Assembly: GCA_021151535.1 (NCBI GenBank)
Contig: JAGKXC010000004.1
Coordinates: forward strand, 25,877 to 89,876
Reading direction: 5' to 3'
Length of the DNA stretch: 64,000 bases
Origin: Sphingobacteriia bacterium
GTDB lineage: Bacteria > Bacteroidota > Bacteroidia > NS11-12g > UBA955
Each line of letters starts with the position of its first letter. Position 1 is the first letter of the stretch. The notes beneath the pieces were generated by a model, which saw only the letters and a program-made list of their open reading frames with translations, was not told the origin of the DNA and ran no database searches. Shown here piece after piece: positions 16,944 to 25,432 of this stretch. The position numbers and the translations under genes are program-made.

Positions 16944-17129
16944 ACTGCTTATTGCATTCTTATCACTGGCTGTCATTCTAGGTGGTAAGAACCCTTTCGA
17001 AGTACTGCTAATTTCTAATTTTGCTGACGAAGCTGGGTTTGTAGTACCGATACCAATTTGAGACCAAAGATTTTGGCTGCATAGAAGAGTAGCTGAAATA
17101 ACGATTTGTTTAACAATCCTAATTGACAT
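16899..17129 (-). CDS. N-terminal fragment of the S74-domain surface protein, with signal peptide
   Basis: From the ATG at 17129 the product begins MSIRIVKQIVISATLLCSQ, a signal peptide ending WSQ. It continues with the common Bacteroidota fibre opening IGIGTTNPASSAKLEISSTSKGFLPPRM. The natural frame breaks at about 16942, after AISSP, and runs into a stop at 16899. Adding one base restores continuity with the middle segment. The whole gene would then span 15542-17129, with a product of about 528 residues. Confidence 0.72.
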   Translation of the reverse strand: MSIRIVKQIVISATLLCSQNLWSQIGIGTTNPASSAKLEISSTSKGFLPPRMTASDKNAISSPQQEVDIFNLLLGA

Positions 17130-17234
17130 GAGTTTGCTTGAAGGAATTAAACACAAAAATACCAACTATTGAGGATTTAAATACCTACGATAACCTCACA
17201 AATACCAATTTGTTATTAGATATAAAATTCACAG

Positions 17235-17266
17235 TTGAGGATTCCCTTTAAAAAATATCATATTTG
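17235..17266 (+). promoter_or_regulatory. Candidate promoter TTG-N21-CATATTTG
   Basis: A TTG at 17235-17237 is followed 21 bp later by CATATTTG (17259-17266), one mismatch from TAnnTTTG. It ends 15 bp before the ATG at 17282. Confidence 0.45.
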
Positions 17267-17281
17267 CACAAAGTCAATTAA

Positions 17282-17812
17282 ATGAATCCCTTAAAATTCA
17301 TATTCAAAACAATGCTGTTGTTTTCTGTATTCCAAGTTGCATCAGCGCAAAAGAAATCCCAAACAATCATTCTAAGTGACACTCTTTTTATCAAAGGAGC
17401 CATTAAAAACCCGAAATTTTATACGCTGAAAGATTTGGATACATTGAAGAGTTCCTCTATACCCAATCAATTGATATACAACCACAATGGGGAGATCAAA
17501 GATTCCCTAAAAGACATACGCGGAGTGAAATTGATTGATCTTTTAAAACCAATTCAGTTTGAATACCAAAAACCTAGGGAATTGAATGAATTCTTTTTTG
17601 TGCTCACTGCAACAGATGGTTATCGTGTTGTATTCAGTTGGAATGAAATTTACAACACTGAATTGGGGAACGCCTATTTTGTAATTACTGAATGTAATGG
17701 CGATAGAATTCAGCAAATGAAAAATAGAATATTATTCATTTCTACGCATGACATCAAGCCCAGTCGCAGGCATATTAAATCATTAAAAACGATAGAGGTT
17801 AAGCGGTTGTAA
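17282..17812 (+). CDS. Secreted molybdopterin-oxidoreductase-fold protein lacking the cofactor cysteine
   Basis: The product is 176 residues with a signal peptide (about 1-22). The body resembles the sulfite-oxidase-type molybdopterin-binding fold: KGAIKNPKFYTLKDLDTL, IRGVKLIDLLKP, and TATDGYRVVFSWNEIY, equivalent to the region following the cofactor loop. The cysteine that binds molybdenum in true enzymes is not present in the expected segment (IYNHNGEIKDSLKDIRG). It is therefore probably non-catalytic or binds something else. Assignment is from motif pattern only. It is convergent with the UnbV gene, 8 bp away, with no hairpin between. Confidence 0.6.
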   Translation: MNPLKFIFKTMLLFSVFQVASAQKKSQTIILSDTLFIKGAIKNPKFYTLKDLDTLKSSSIPNQLIYNHNGEIKDSLKDIRGVKLIDLLKPIQFEYQKPRELNEFFFVLTATDGYRVVFSWNEIYNTELGNAYFVITECNGDRIQQMKNRILFISTHDIKPSRRHIKSLKTIEVKRL

Positions 17813-17820
17813 GGAATTGC

Positions 17821-20130
17821 TTATTTCTTGCAGCAACTCTTAGCGCCAGTTTCACCTTTAAGGGGTTTGGGCGATAATTTCAGCTTCTCTGCAATCACAT
17901 TTCCCTCAACCAATTTATAAGTTTGATTGATCGATAGCGATTGATACACTTGCTTTTTCTTAGGCATTCCACCCCACCAAACTTCCACTTCGGTGATTGT
18001 ATTGGCCTTGCCTATTCCTATTTCCAATTGAAGTGAGTTTGCACCGAAAGATGCGCCAGAACTAACAGTATGATAAAAAACCTTGGCGCCATCTGGTCCA
18101 TTTGTTTTCACCATCAAACGTGTGCCTTGTGCATCCTTGGCAACAGATTTTCCAAATAATTTTAATGTAATCCAATTATTTGCAGAGTTGGGGTTTACAA
18201 ACAGTGCATTGTGAGCATTATCGCCTTCTACAGCACCACCTAAGGTAGTGTAAATATCCTGATCGCCATCATTGTCTAAATCGCCAAAAGCAATTCCATG
18301 ACCTTTCTGCAAGTGCCCAATTCCAGAAGTATTGGTAACCTCAGCAAATCGAGTTCCGTTTATATTCATAAATGCACGATTGGGTACCAAACTCGTGAAT
18401 TCAAATGCGCCAGTACCAGCGTAGAAATCCAAATAACCGTCATTGTCGAAATCGCCATAATTCAAACCCATTGCAAAAATCATTTTGTTAATATTGGCCT
18501 GCTTTGAAATGTCTTTAAACTTCTCATTGCCCAAATTCAAGTATAGCTTGGTTGTTTCAACCGGCAATTTCTGTCCCAAATTTTCCATACAAACCAAACC
18601 AGCAACCTGGCTTAAATGATCCAATGGAAACGAGGTTACCAATAAATCTTGTAAGCCATCGTGATTGAAGTCAAAAATTGCAGCAGGAAAACTCATTACC
18701 GGCAATTCAATTCCAGCTTTAGCAGCAATATCCTCAAAACTCACCTTATCGTTTCCTTGTGCATCCTTACTTACACCTCTGTTCATAAACAGATGGTTTC
18801 TACCACGAATCGATGAAATAAACAAATCTTGCAAGCCATCGTTATTCATATCGGCAAAAAGCGCGGCTTTTGCATAACCGAAATTACCATCCACGCCCCA
18901 ATCCTTCGCTACATCAACGAATTTCTCATTGCCATTATTAATGTATAACTCACAAGGATATTGATTACTGGTATTATTTTCATTGGCGATAAACACATCC
19001 AAGTACCCATCATTGTTTACATCGCCCCATGTAGCTGTTTCCGTAGGTCTAAAATTCATCATTCCTGCAGAAATAGTGATATCTGAGAAAGTGCCATCGC
19101 CATTGTTCTTCAACAAGGAATTAGGCCACTCTCCGCCTTTATCCAACCAAGCACCGCGTAATACCAAAATGTCCATGTTACCATCGTTGTTAAAATCTGC
19201 TTGTTTGGCGTTTAATCCACCTTTCAAGCCTTTTAGCATCGAAGCATTGGTTTTGTCTACAAACCCACCATTCCCATCTGCAATAAACAAATGCATTTGA
19301 TCATAAAGGCCATATGACGAACAGAAAATATCCTGCAACCCGTCATTGTTGAAATCTTCAATAATTGCCCCGCCCGACAAACCGTTTACATCCACATTCA
19401 AATCAGTAGCAACATTCCTAAATGGAGAGAAGTTTGCAACTTTTTCATCCAATTTATTGAAATCGATTAAGTATTCTTTTGGAACAGCATTGGGGTATTG
19501 ACCCAATGTCATGTAGGCAATATTCAACAACCATCTTGATTGAAAATCCGAAGGGTATTGCTTAAGAATTTCTTGATAAATTTTGATGGCTTGGGTAGAA
19601 CCTTCAGTGGCTTTATGGAAAGCTTCTTTTTGCAAAGGAACAATACATGAATAATTATTGTGATTAGCAACACAATTGTCATTTTCGCCTTGACGTAAAT
19701 AAGCAACTGCAAGCAAGTCAAATACCTTTAAAAACTCTGGATCTTTTATTGCTGCAGCTCTTCCATTGGGATATTTACCCAACATTTCATTGAGCGTTTT
19801 TATACAACTTGCCGTATTCCCAGCATTCAACAATTCAAAACAGTACTTCCATTCCCACATAATAATTTCGGCGGGATTTTGCGACTTTGGAGGATCATTA
19901 AAAATCTTTGAAGCACGCTTTCCACTCAAGAAATAATTCAAATCCGGATCTGCAGTTTCAGCCAAACTATCCAACAAATGAGCCATTTGTCTATTACCCT
20001 CAAACCGAGGATCCGTTTCAAACATGATTGAATCTGCTTCAGTAGAATTGGAATCAGTGTTTGAGGTTTTACTGCAACTGATGATTGACAATACAATACA
20101 GAAGAATGGGAGAAAAAAGTGACGTTTCAT
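17821..20130 (-). CDS. Lipoprotein with FG-GAP/VCBS repeats and ASPIC/UnbV (CRTAC1-like) C-terminal domain
   Basis: The product is about 769 residues from the ATG at 20130. The signal peptide ends in a lipobox (IISC), so it is lipid-anchored. A helical TPR-like region covers about 50-200. Residues of about 240-620 hold repeated FNNDG-x-x-D calcium-binding FG-GAP units (IEDFNNDGLQDIFC, ADFNNDGNMDILV, GDVNNDGYLDVFI, ADMNNDGLQDLFI, FDFNHDGLQDLLV, GDFDNDGYLDFYA, GDLDNDGDQDIYT), predicting a beta-propeller. The C-terminus is an ASPIC/UnbV module (SSGASFGANSLQLEIGIG ... VEVWWGG). It ends with Cys-Cys-Lys-Lys, an unusual paired cysteine tail. Members are surface proteins of unknown ligand. Confidence 0.87.
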   Translation of the reverse strand: MKRHFFLPFFCIVLSIISCSKTSNTDSNSTEADSIMFETDPRFEGNRQMAHLLDSLAETADPDLNYFLSGKRASKIFNDPPKSQNPAEIIMWEWKYCFELLNAGNTASCIKTLNEMLGKYPNGRAAAIKDPEFLKVFDLLAVAYLRQGENDNCVANHNNYSCIVPLQKEAFHKATEGSTQAIKIYQEILKQYPSDFQSRWLLNIAYMTLGQYPNAVPKEYLIDFNKLDEKVANFSPFRNVATDLNVDVNGLSGGAIIEDFNNDGLQDIFCSSYGLYDQMHLFIADGNGGFVDKTNASMLKGLKGGLNAKQADFNNDGNMDILVLRGAWLDKGGEWPNSLLKNNGDGTFSDITISAGMMNFRPTETATWGDVNNDGYLDVFIANENNTSNQYPCELYINNGNEKFVDVAKDWGVDGNFGYAKAALFADMNNDGLQDLFISSIRGRNHLFMNRGVSKDAQGNDKVSFEDIAAKAGIELPVMSFPAAIFDFNHDGLQDLLVTSFPLDHLSQVAGLVCMENLGQKLPVETTKLYLNLGNEKFKDISKQANINKMIFAMGLNYGDFDNDGYLDFYAGTGAFEFTSLVPNRAFMNINGTRFAEVTNTSGIGHLQKGHGIAFGDLDNDGDQDIYTTLGGAVEGDNAHNALFVNPNSANNWITLKLFGKSVAKDAQGTRLMVKTNGPDGAKVFYHTVSSGASFGANSLQLEIGIGKANTITEVEVWWGGMPKKKQVYQSLSINQTYKLVEGNVIAEKLKLSPKPLKGETGAKSCCKK

Positions 20131-20271
20131 GCAAAACAAAATTAGCACTAAATTAATCAATTCCCATTTTTCATTAACGGATGTCTGTATTTATGACGAG
20201 AAAACTACCTTGATGAAACGATTTTTGCATTCAATACAAAATCTATCGAATGAACTAAAAAAGTTGTTTGA

Positions 20272-21150
20272 TTAGTCTGCTTTCACTGAAACGGAAAATA
20301 CGTGTTCTGGTTGATGCGGCTGTTGGATGATTTCATGTACTTGCACTCCCCATTCTTTCAACCAATAATCAGGTAGATAGATCGCACACAGTGTATGTTG
20401 AACATGATAAACTTGATTCAATTGATTAATAGAAAGCCCTTCAAAAATTCCCGCCATTACTTCCAATCTTGCCTTTTCCGGAGAATGCGCATAATCGTGC
20501 CAAACAACAATGGTTTTGTCATGAACCAAATGAGACATCACACGAATAGTATCATTTTTTACCATTTCAAAATGGTGATCACCATCGATGAAAATTAAAT
20601 CGTATTTTTTATTCAAGCCTGCAAAATCAAAGTTGGCAGTATTTCCATCTAAATGAAAAATTGGGGAATGCTTAAATGCAACAAACGCATCTTTTTTACT
20701 AGAAGGTTTGGAAAAGAAACCGTGTAAATCTATATACTTTTTATCCCATCCCATTTCCTGCATTTGTTGTGCAGAAAGGTTCAACGTTGTTACGGATTCG
20801 GCTGTTTCAGCAACATTTACGGCACTTTCACCCCGCCATGTGCCAATTTCAAAATAATCACAATGAGGTATTTTTGATGCCAATGATTTCAACAGCATCA
20901 AATCAGTAGGTAAGGAACCGCCATCTAAAATTGCATAGATATTTAATTCCCTGGAATCTTCACTAACTAATTCATGCCAACTTAAACTCCTCAAACCCAG
21001 TTGAGGCATAATAGGCAATTTGGCATCGTTCAATATTTTTTTTATCCGATTTTCCCAAACAACGTCGTCCTCCAATACATGATTTAACAACCATGGATTT
21101 TTTACAATCGCTTTAAAGGCTTGGAAGAATTTGTTAATCTTGGAGAACAT
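20272..21150 (-). CDS. Class I SAM-dependent methyltransferase (Methyltransf_24-like)
   Basis: The product is 292 residues. Motif I is FEIGTWRGESAVNVAE (residues of about 98-113). The block YDLIFIDGDHHFEMVKNDTIRV, followed by IVVWHDYAHSP, is typical of the methyltransferase subgroup found in cephalosporin-hydroxylase-like and glycan-modifying enzymes. The substrate is unknown. The N-terminus is a helical extension without a signal peptide. It lies 11 bp downstream of the degenerate recombinase gene on the same strand and is likely co-transcribed. Confidence 0.75.
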   Translation of the reverse strand: MFSKINKFFQAFKAIVKNPWLLNHVLEDDVVWENRIKKILNDAKLPIMPQLGLRSLSWHELVSEDSRELNIYAILDGGSLPTDLMLLKSLASKIPHCDYFEIGTWRGESAVNVAETAESVTTLNLSAQQMQEMGWDKKYIDLHGFFSKPSSKKDAFVAFKHSPIFHLDGNTANFDFAGLNKKYDLIFIDGDHHFEMVKNDTIRVMSHLVHDKTIVVWHDYAHSPEKARLEVMAGIFEGLSINQLNQVYHVQHTLCAIYLPDYWLKEWGVQVHEIIQQPHQPEHVFSVSVKAD

Positions 21151-21161
21151 GGTTCCTTAAT

Positions 21162-22235
21162 CTATACTGATGTTGCCGTTAACGATAACAAAGATTTAAT
21201 ATGAAATGCCAGATATTTTGTAAATTGATCAATCACAAATTTCTCTCTATTCTTATCCATGCCAACTGACAATAATGGGAAAATATATTGTTCTAAATCC
21301 CATTGTTTTCGGCCATGTTTACCAATGATTGTTTTCAATTCATCCGTAATTATACAAACCGTAGATTTACTAAACGGCAATTTATTCCCATGTTCATCAT
21401 ATTGCGCAACCAAGAGTAAATCTCCATTCACATTTGAAAATTTCAAATGGGCAATATCTGAAGGTGTTAAATCATTGCATAAAATGGAAAAAATCAGAAA
21501 ATCTCTGGTTCTAATTTGATCTTCATTCTCAGGTCGAGCCGCCAAAATCTTCAAATAATCAGCTTGGGTAGCCCACCGATTAGATTTCTCTGAATTTGGT
21601 ATTCTATACTTTCGTTTCCCAAATGGATATTGCTGATCATCGATATCCTTTTGTTCCAATGCCAAATTGAAAACATCACGTAATGGTCGTAAATACCCGC
21701 CTATTTTAGCTGGAGAATAGCCCTTTACTTGCATACAATATTGCTCAAACTGCATTAACCATTGCTCAGTTATCATCGTAAATGGAATGCGTTTGGTTTC
21801 AGTTCCAGTTTGATGATGCACAAATTGAATCATTTCTGTTAATGCATGGCGATAAACATTGGCTTTTTCTATTTTTTTTACCTCTTCTAATTGATTGATT
21901 CCGCTATGAAAATACGCGATTACATCAGGCGTTTGATGCGTTTTATAAAAGAAGCGTTTCTCAAAAATTTCAAAATCAAATTGTGCCATTTCCGCTGCTA
22001 TTTTCTTGGCAGTCCATTCCGTTAATTGCAAATTCAAACGCTGAGCATTCCAATAATCCCCAGGTTTGGCAAATTGAATTTGTTCAAATTCTTGCTCCGA
22101 AAATTCCATATCTATGGGATAGAGCTTTTGAACCCTAGGTTTTGAGGTATAAACCCGCAACTTCAAAGGAAATTTCCCATTCCTTTTGATTCTGCGTTTA
22201 TCCAACACAACTTTGATAAAAACTTCTTGTTCCAT
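21162..22235 (-). CDS. Tyrosine-recombinase-like protein (phage integrase SAM-like) lacking catalytic residues
   Basis: The product is 357 residues. The N-terminal arm-binding region (MEQEVFIKVVLDKRRIKRNGKFPLKLRVY), the SAM-like core-binding domain (TMITEQWLMQFEQYCMQVKGYSPAKIGGYLRPLRDVFNLALEQ) and the start of the catalytic domain (RDFLIFSILCNDLTPSDIAHLKF) follow the order of Bacteroidota integrases. The arginine expected after Cys-x-x (usually CxGMRxSD) is replaced (CNDLTPSD). The box II HxxR region is degenerate (FHIKSLLS), and the protein ends before the nucleophilic tyrosine. It cannot act as a normal recombinase. It may be domesticated or decaying. No att-like repeats or cargo genes are seen. 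Confidence 0.75.
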   Translation of the reverse strand: MEQEVFIKVVLDKRRIKRNGKFPLKLRVYTSKPRVQKLYPIDMEFSEQEFEQIQFAKPGDYWNAQRLNLQLTEWTAKKIAAEMAQFDFEIFEKRFFYKTHQTPDVIAYFHSGINQLEEVKKIEKANVYRHALTEMIQFVHHQTGTETKRIPFTMITEQWLMQFEQYCMQVKGYSPAKIGGYLRPLRDVFNLALEQKDIDDQQYPFGKRKYRIPNSEKSNRWATQADYLKILAARPENEDQIRTRDFLIFSILCNDLTPSDIAHLKFSNVNGDLLLVAQYDEHGNKLPFSKSTVCIITDELKTIIGKHGRKQWDLEQYIFPLLSVGMDKNREKFVIDQFTKYLAFHIKSLLSLTATSV

Positions 22236-22613
22236 GTGATTGTTAAACTTTTTGGAGTTCGTTTCTTTAATGGGATTTCAAAATTAGGTGATTTGCATAT
22301 AGCATACAAGGTTTTCCACACTTAATTAACATTTTTGTAAAAATCACCTTGCCTCAATCATCATTTAAACCTCTTCAATATTCATCTTAAATTTACTATT
22401 AAACTATTTAATTTAATTATCTATCGCAAAAATGCGATGGATAATTTCGAGCCATTTCTTTGTTTGACGTTAAACGAAATATGCAAATTTCTTTTTTGTT
22501 TTTCTTTCCCGATTAACTGCATTTATTCATATGCAAACAGAAATTACCTACCTAACAGCCATTTCTTCTTCCTTCAAATTGTATATTCGCCTACCCTTTT
22601 GGATTTTCCTAAC
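22236..22613. other. Divergent intergenic region with two inverted repeats
   Basis: This AT-rich 378-bp stretch lies between the recombinase-like gene and the glycosyltransferase. AGGTGATTT (22286-22294) is repeated inverted as AAATCACCT (22341-22349), 46 bp apart. ATCGCA-AAAA-TGCGAT (22423-22438) is a perfect short palindrome. TATATTCG (22582-22589) is one mismatch from a -7 element, 25 bp before the GTG start at 22614. No gene is evident: an open frame back to 22437 encodes an implausible Phe/Cys-rich leader. Confidence 0.5.
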
Positions 22614-23429
22614 GTGAGTAATAGCATCGTCAAACCATCACTCTCAGTTGTTGTAATTACTTACAACGAAGCGGTGAATATTGAACGCTGTATTCAATCG
22701 GTTCGCTCTATTGCAGATGAAATTGTTGTTGTTGATAGTTACAGCTCAGACAATACAGTTGCCATCGCCCAATCATTAGGCGCTGTAGTTTATGAACATG
22801 CTTTTGAAGGTCATATCCAACAAAAGAATTGGGCCATGCATCAAGCCAAATCGGAATGGATTTTAAGTTTGGATGGCGATGAGTGTTTGAGTAATTCTTT
22901 GATAAAGGAAATTGAAGAATGGAAAAACTCTTTTAATCCTAGTAATATCGATACTCCTCATGCCTTTTGGGTAAAACGTTTGAATCATTTGGCAGGTAAA
23001 CCCATCAAGGGTTGTGGCTGGTATCCGGATAAAAAAATACGCCTTTGGGCGGCGGGCAGTGGACAGTGGACAGGCACAAATCCGCATGATCGTTTTGAAT
23101 TATCTAATTCAACGGCTTTAATTGGGAGATTCAATGGCGATTTGTTACACTTCACTTACAATGATTTCAACCAAATAAAACAACAAGCTTTGAAATTTGG
23201 ACGTATTGGTGCTCAAGCCATTCAATCCAAATTTTGGGGGGTTCTATTGTTAAAATCCCTAGCAAGTCCGCAAATCAAATTCTTAAAAAACTATTTCTTT
23301 AAACGCGGATTTTTATATGGTAAAGATGGTTGGGTAATTTGCTATTGGCAATGGAGGGAAAGTTTATTGAAATATAGCTTGGGATTTTTGCTTTCTATCA
23401 AACGCTCTTTCGGTTTAACTCAATCATAA
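22614..23429 (+). CDS. Glycosyltransferase family 2 (lipopolysaccharide core WaaE/KdtX-like)
   Basis: The product is 271 residues using the GTG at 22614, which puts LSVVVITYNEAVNIERCIQSV at the N-terminus as in the family. Other blocks are EIVVVDSYSSDNTVAIAQ and the DxD metal/nucleotide-sugar site in WILSLDGDECLS. The C-terminal half (HAFWVKRLNHLAGKPIKGCGWYPDKKIRLW) matches LPS core heptosyl/glucosyl transferases of the WaaE type. It is a cytoplasmic or membrane-associated sugar transferase probably acting on lipopolysaccharide. rnhB follows after 23 bp, probably in the same operon. Confidence 0.87.
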   Translation: MSNSIVKPSLSVVVITYNEAVNIERCIQSVRSIADEIVVVDSYSSDNTVAIAQSLGAVVYEHAFEGHIQQKNWAMHQAKSEWILSLDGDECLSNSLIKEIEEWKNSFNPSNIDTPHAFWVKRLNHLAGKPIKGCGWYPDKKIRLWAAGSGQWTGTNPHDRFELSNSTALIGRFNGDLLHFTYNDFNQIKQQALKFGRIGAQAIQSKFWGVLLLKSLASPQIKFLKNYFFKRGFLYGKDGWVICYWQWRESLLKYSLGFLLSIKRSFGLTQS

Positions 23430-23452
23430 CCTCATTTTATTCTGGATTAACC

Positions 23453-24055
23453 ATGCCAAACTTATTAGCATTTACTTCTTTGGGCGGTGTTCAAGTCGGG
23501 GTTGATGAAGCTGGCAGAGGGTGTTTAGCGGGTCCTGTTGTTGCAGCTGCCGTTATCTTACCCCCTGATTTTTTTCATCCTGATTTAAACGATTCCAAAC
23601 AATTATCCCGCAAAAAGCGCGATGCATTGCGCTTGGTGATTGAAAAAGATTCTTTGGCTTGGGCGATAGGTATCTGCACTCCCGAAGAAATTGATTCGCT
23701 CAACATTTTATGGGCTAGTGTGGCTGCCATGCACAAAGCCCTTGACGGAATTTCTATGCATTTTGATGCTATCGCCGTGGATGGAAATAAGTTTAAGCCG
23801 TACAAAGATATCCCCTACACTACTGAAGTTAAGGGCGATGGCCGGTTTCTACACATCGCTGCCGCAAGCATTTTGGCCAAAACCCATAGAGATGAAATCA
23901 TGGAAAGTTTGGATTTGCAATTCCCAGGATATGGTTGGAAAGACAATGCCGGTTACCCTACCAGCGCCCACCGCAATGCGATTCGCGCATTGGGTATTAC
24001 ACCCCATCATCGCAAATCTTTCCGATTGCTTCCAGAACAACTCTCTTTGTTCTAA
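23453..24055 (+). CDS. rnhB: Ribonuclease HII
   Basis: The product is 200 residues, normal length. The active-site motif GVDEAGRGCLAGPVVAAAVIL contains D18 and E19. The later conserved blocks LNDSKQLSRKKRDAL, DGNKF, KGDGRFLHIAAASILAKTHRDEIM and GYPTSAHRNAIRALGITPHHRKSF are all present. It removes RNA from RNA-DNA hybrids, including single ribonucleotides in DNA. It sits between a glycosyltransferase and dinB on the same strand. Confidence 0.96.
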   Translation: MPNLLAFTSLGGVQVGVDEAGRGCLAGPVVAAAVILPPDFFHPDLNDSKQLSRKKRDALRLVIEKDSLAWAIGICTPEEIDSLNILWASVAAMHKALDGISMHFDAIAVDGNKFKPYKDIPYTTEVKGDGRFLHIAAASILAKTHRDEIMESLDLQFPGYGWKDNAGYPTSAHRNAIRALGITPHHRKSFRLLPEQLSLF

Positions 24056-24088
24056 AATTCTTTCCACACACAATTGCTTTTTCTAGTA

Positions 24089-24132
24089 TTTTGACTATAT
24101 TGTTGTCAAAATATTGATAATTTATTTATCAA
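24089..24132 (+). promoter_or_regulatory. Two inverted repeats upstream of dinB, candidate operator
   Basis: TTTTGAC (24089-24095) faces GTCAAAA (24105-24111) with a 9-bp spacer. TTGATAA (24114-24120) faces TTATCAA (24126-24132) with a 5-bp spacer. Both lie 35-80 bp before the dinB start. A LexA-type or other damage-responsive regulator is conceivable, but no regulator gene is present to support it. Confidence 0.4.
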
Positions 24133-24167
24133 AAATAATCTAAGTTACACATTTTCAAGGCAATTTT

Positions 24168-25388
24168 ATGGGATCAGAAGCAGTTATCACACACATGGAT
24201 TTGGATTCATTTTTTGTAAGCGTTGAGCGTTTACACAACCCCTCATTAAACAACAAACCCATTATTATTGGGGGAAATAGTGACCGCGGCGTGGTTGCCA
24301 GCTGCAGTTATGAAGCCAGGAAATTTGGCGTACATAGCGCCATGCCCATGAAACAAGCCAAGTTCTTATGTCCTGATGCCATTATTATTCGGGGCGATTC
24401 ACATTCCTATAGTGAACATTCAAGAATGGTAACAGAAATCATCGCCGAAGAAGTTCCGCTATACGAGAAAAGCAGCATTGATGAATTTTACATCGACTTA
24501 ACGGGCATGGAAAAGTTCTTTGGAACATGGAAATTGGCGATGCACATCAAATCACGCATTGAGAAAGAAACAGGATTGCCCATAAGCTTTGGTTTATCTA
24601 GCAATAAAACGGTAAGTAAAATTGCCACTGGCACAGCCAAACCACACGGACAGCGGCTAATTGATCCTGGCACGGAGAAACCCTTCCTAGCGCCTTTATC
24701 TGTAAAGAAAATCCCCGGCGTTGGCAATGAAACGTATAAAACACTAAGAAACCTAGGCATACAATACATAAAAACCTTACAAGAGATGCCGATGGAACTC
24801 ATGGAACGCACCTTACACAAACCTGGAATTGATTTATGGAAAAAGGCCCAAGGGATAGACAACCGCAGGGTTGAGCCTTATCACGAGCGAAAAAGCATTG
24901 GCACAGAAAGAACATTTGAGCGCGACACCATTGATGTTGCCAAACTAACAACCTTGGTTAGCGCCATGGCCGAAAACCTCACTTACCACCTAAGAAAAGG
25001 CAATAAAGTATGCGCTTGCGTTACGGTGAAAGTACGATACAGCGATTTCAACACCCATTCCTTACAAGCAAGAATCCCGTACACCAGTGCAGATCACCAC
25101 ATCATACCCAAAACGCTAGAATTGTTCGAGAAGTTATACAACAGGCGATTATTGGTACGTTTAATTGGCGTGCGATTAAGCGATTTGGTGGGTGGCGGAT
25201 TTCAAATGAACCTATTTGAAGACAGTGAAGAAATTGCCAATCTTTATCAAGCGATGGACAAAATACGAAATCGTTTTGGAGACCATGCCATTAAACGGGC
25301 AAATGGCATTGATGCAAAAAGTATTGGGCGGTACGACAACCCCTTTGACGGCGGCCCTCCAATTCTATTGGCCAACAGACGATCTTAA
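24168..25388 (+). CDS. dinB: DNA polymerase IV (Y-family translesion polymerase)
   Basis: The product is 406 residues. The first catalytic block is HMDLDSFFVSVERL (D11, with F14-F15 as the steric-gate region). The second is SSIDEFYIDLTGMEKFFG with the catalytic Asp-Glu pair. Thumb and helix-hairpin-helix segments follow (VKKIPGVGNETYKTLRNLGI). A beta-clamp-binding pentapeptide QMNLF lies at 346-350, internal rather than terminal, followed by a short conserved tail (RFGDHAIKRANG). It copies damaged DNA with low fidelity. Paired inverted repeats upstream could be its operator. Confidence 0.94.
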   Translation: MGSEAVITHMDLDSFFVSVERLHNPSLNNKPIIIGGNSDRGVVASCSYEARKFGVHSAMPMKQAKFLCPDAIIIRGDSHSYSEHSRMVTEIIAEEVPLYEKSSIDEFYIDLTGMEKFFGTWKLAMHIKSRIEKETGLPISFGLSSNKTVSKIATGTAKPHGQRLIDPGTEKPFLAPLSVKKIPGVGNETYKTLRNLGIQYIKTLQEMPMELMERTLHKPGIDLWKKAQGIDNRRVEPYHERKSIGTERTFERDTIDVAKLTTLVSAMAENLTYHLRKGNKVCACVTVKVRYSDFNTHSLQARIPYTSADHHIIPKTLELFEKLYNRRLLVRLIGVRLSDLVGGGFQMNLFEDSEEIANLYQAMDKIRNRFGDHAIKRANGIDAKSIGRYDNPFDGGPPILLANRRS

Positions 25389-25432
25389 TTTTGAGATACG
25401 AACACAACCTATAATCGCCTGAAATCAGCATG

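Noticed and set aside
22437..22613. Extended N-terminus of the glycosyltransferase from an ATG at 22437
   Set aside because: The extra 59 residues are rich in Phe, Cys and Asn with no family similarity; the GTG at 22614 puts the conserved first strand at the normal N-terminus.
21162..24055. Integrated mobile element around the recombinase-like gene
   Set aside because: No direct repeats, tRNA target, cargo genes or base-composition change are seen; the flanks are ordinary chromosomal genes (rnhB, glycosyltransferase).
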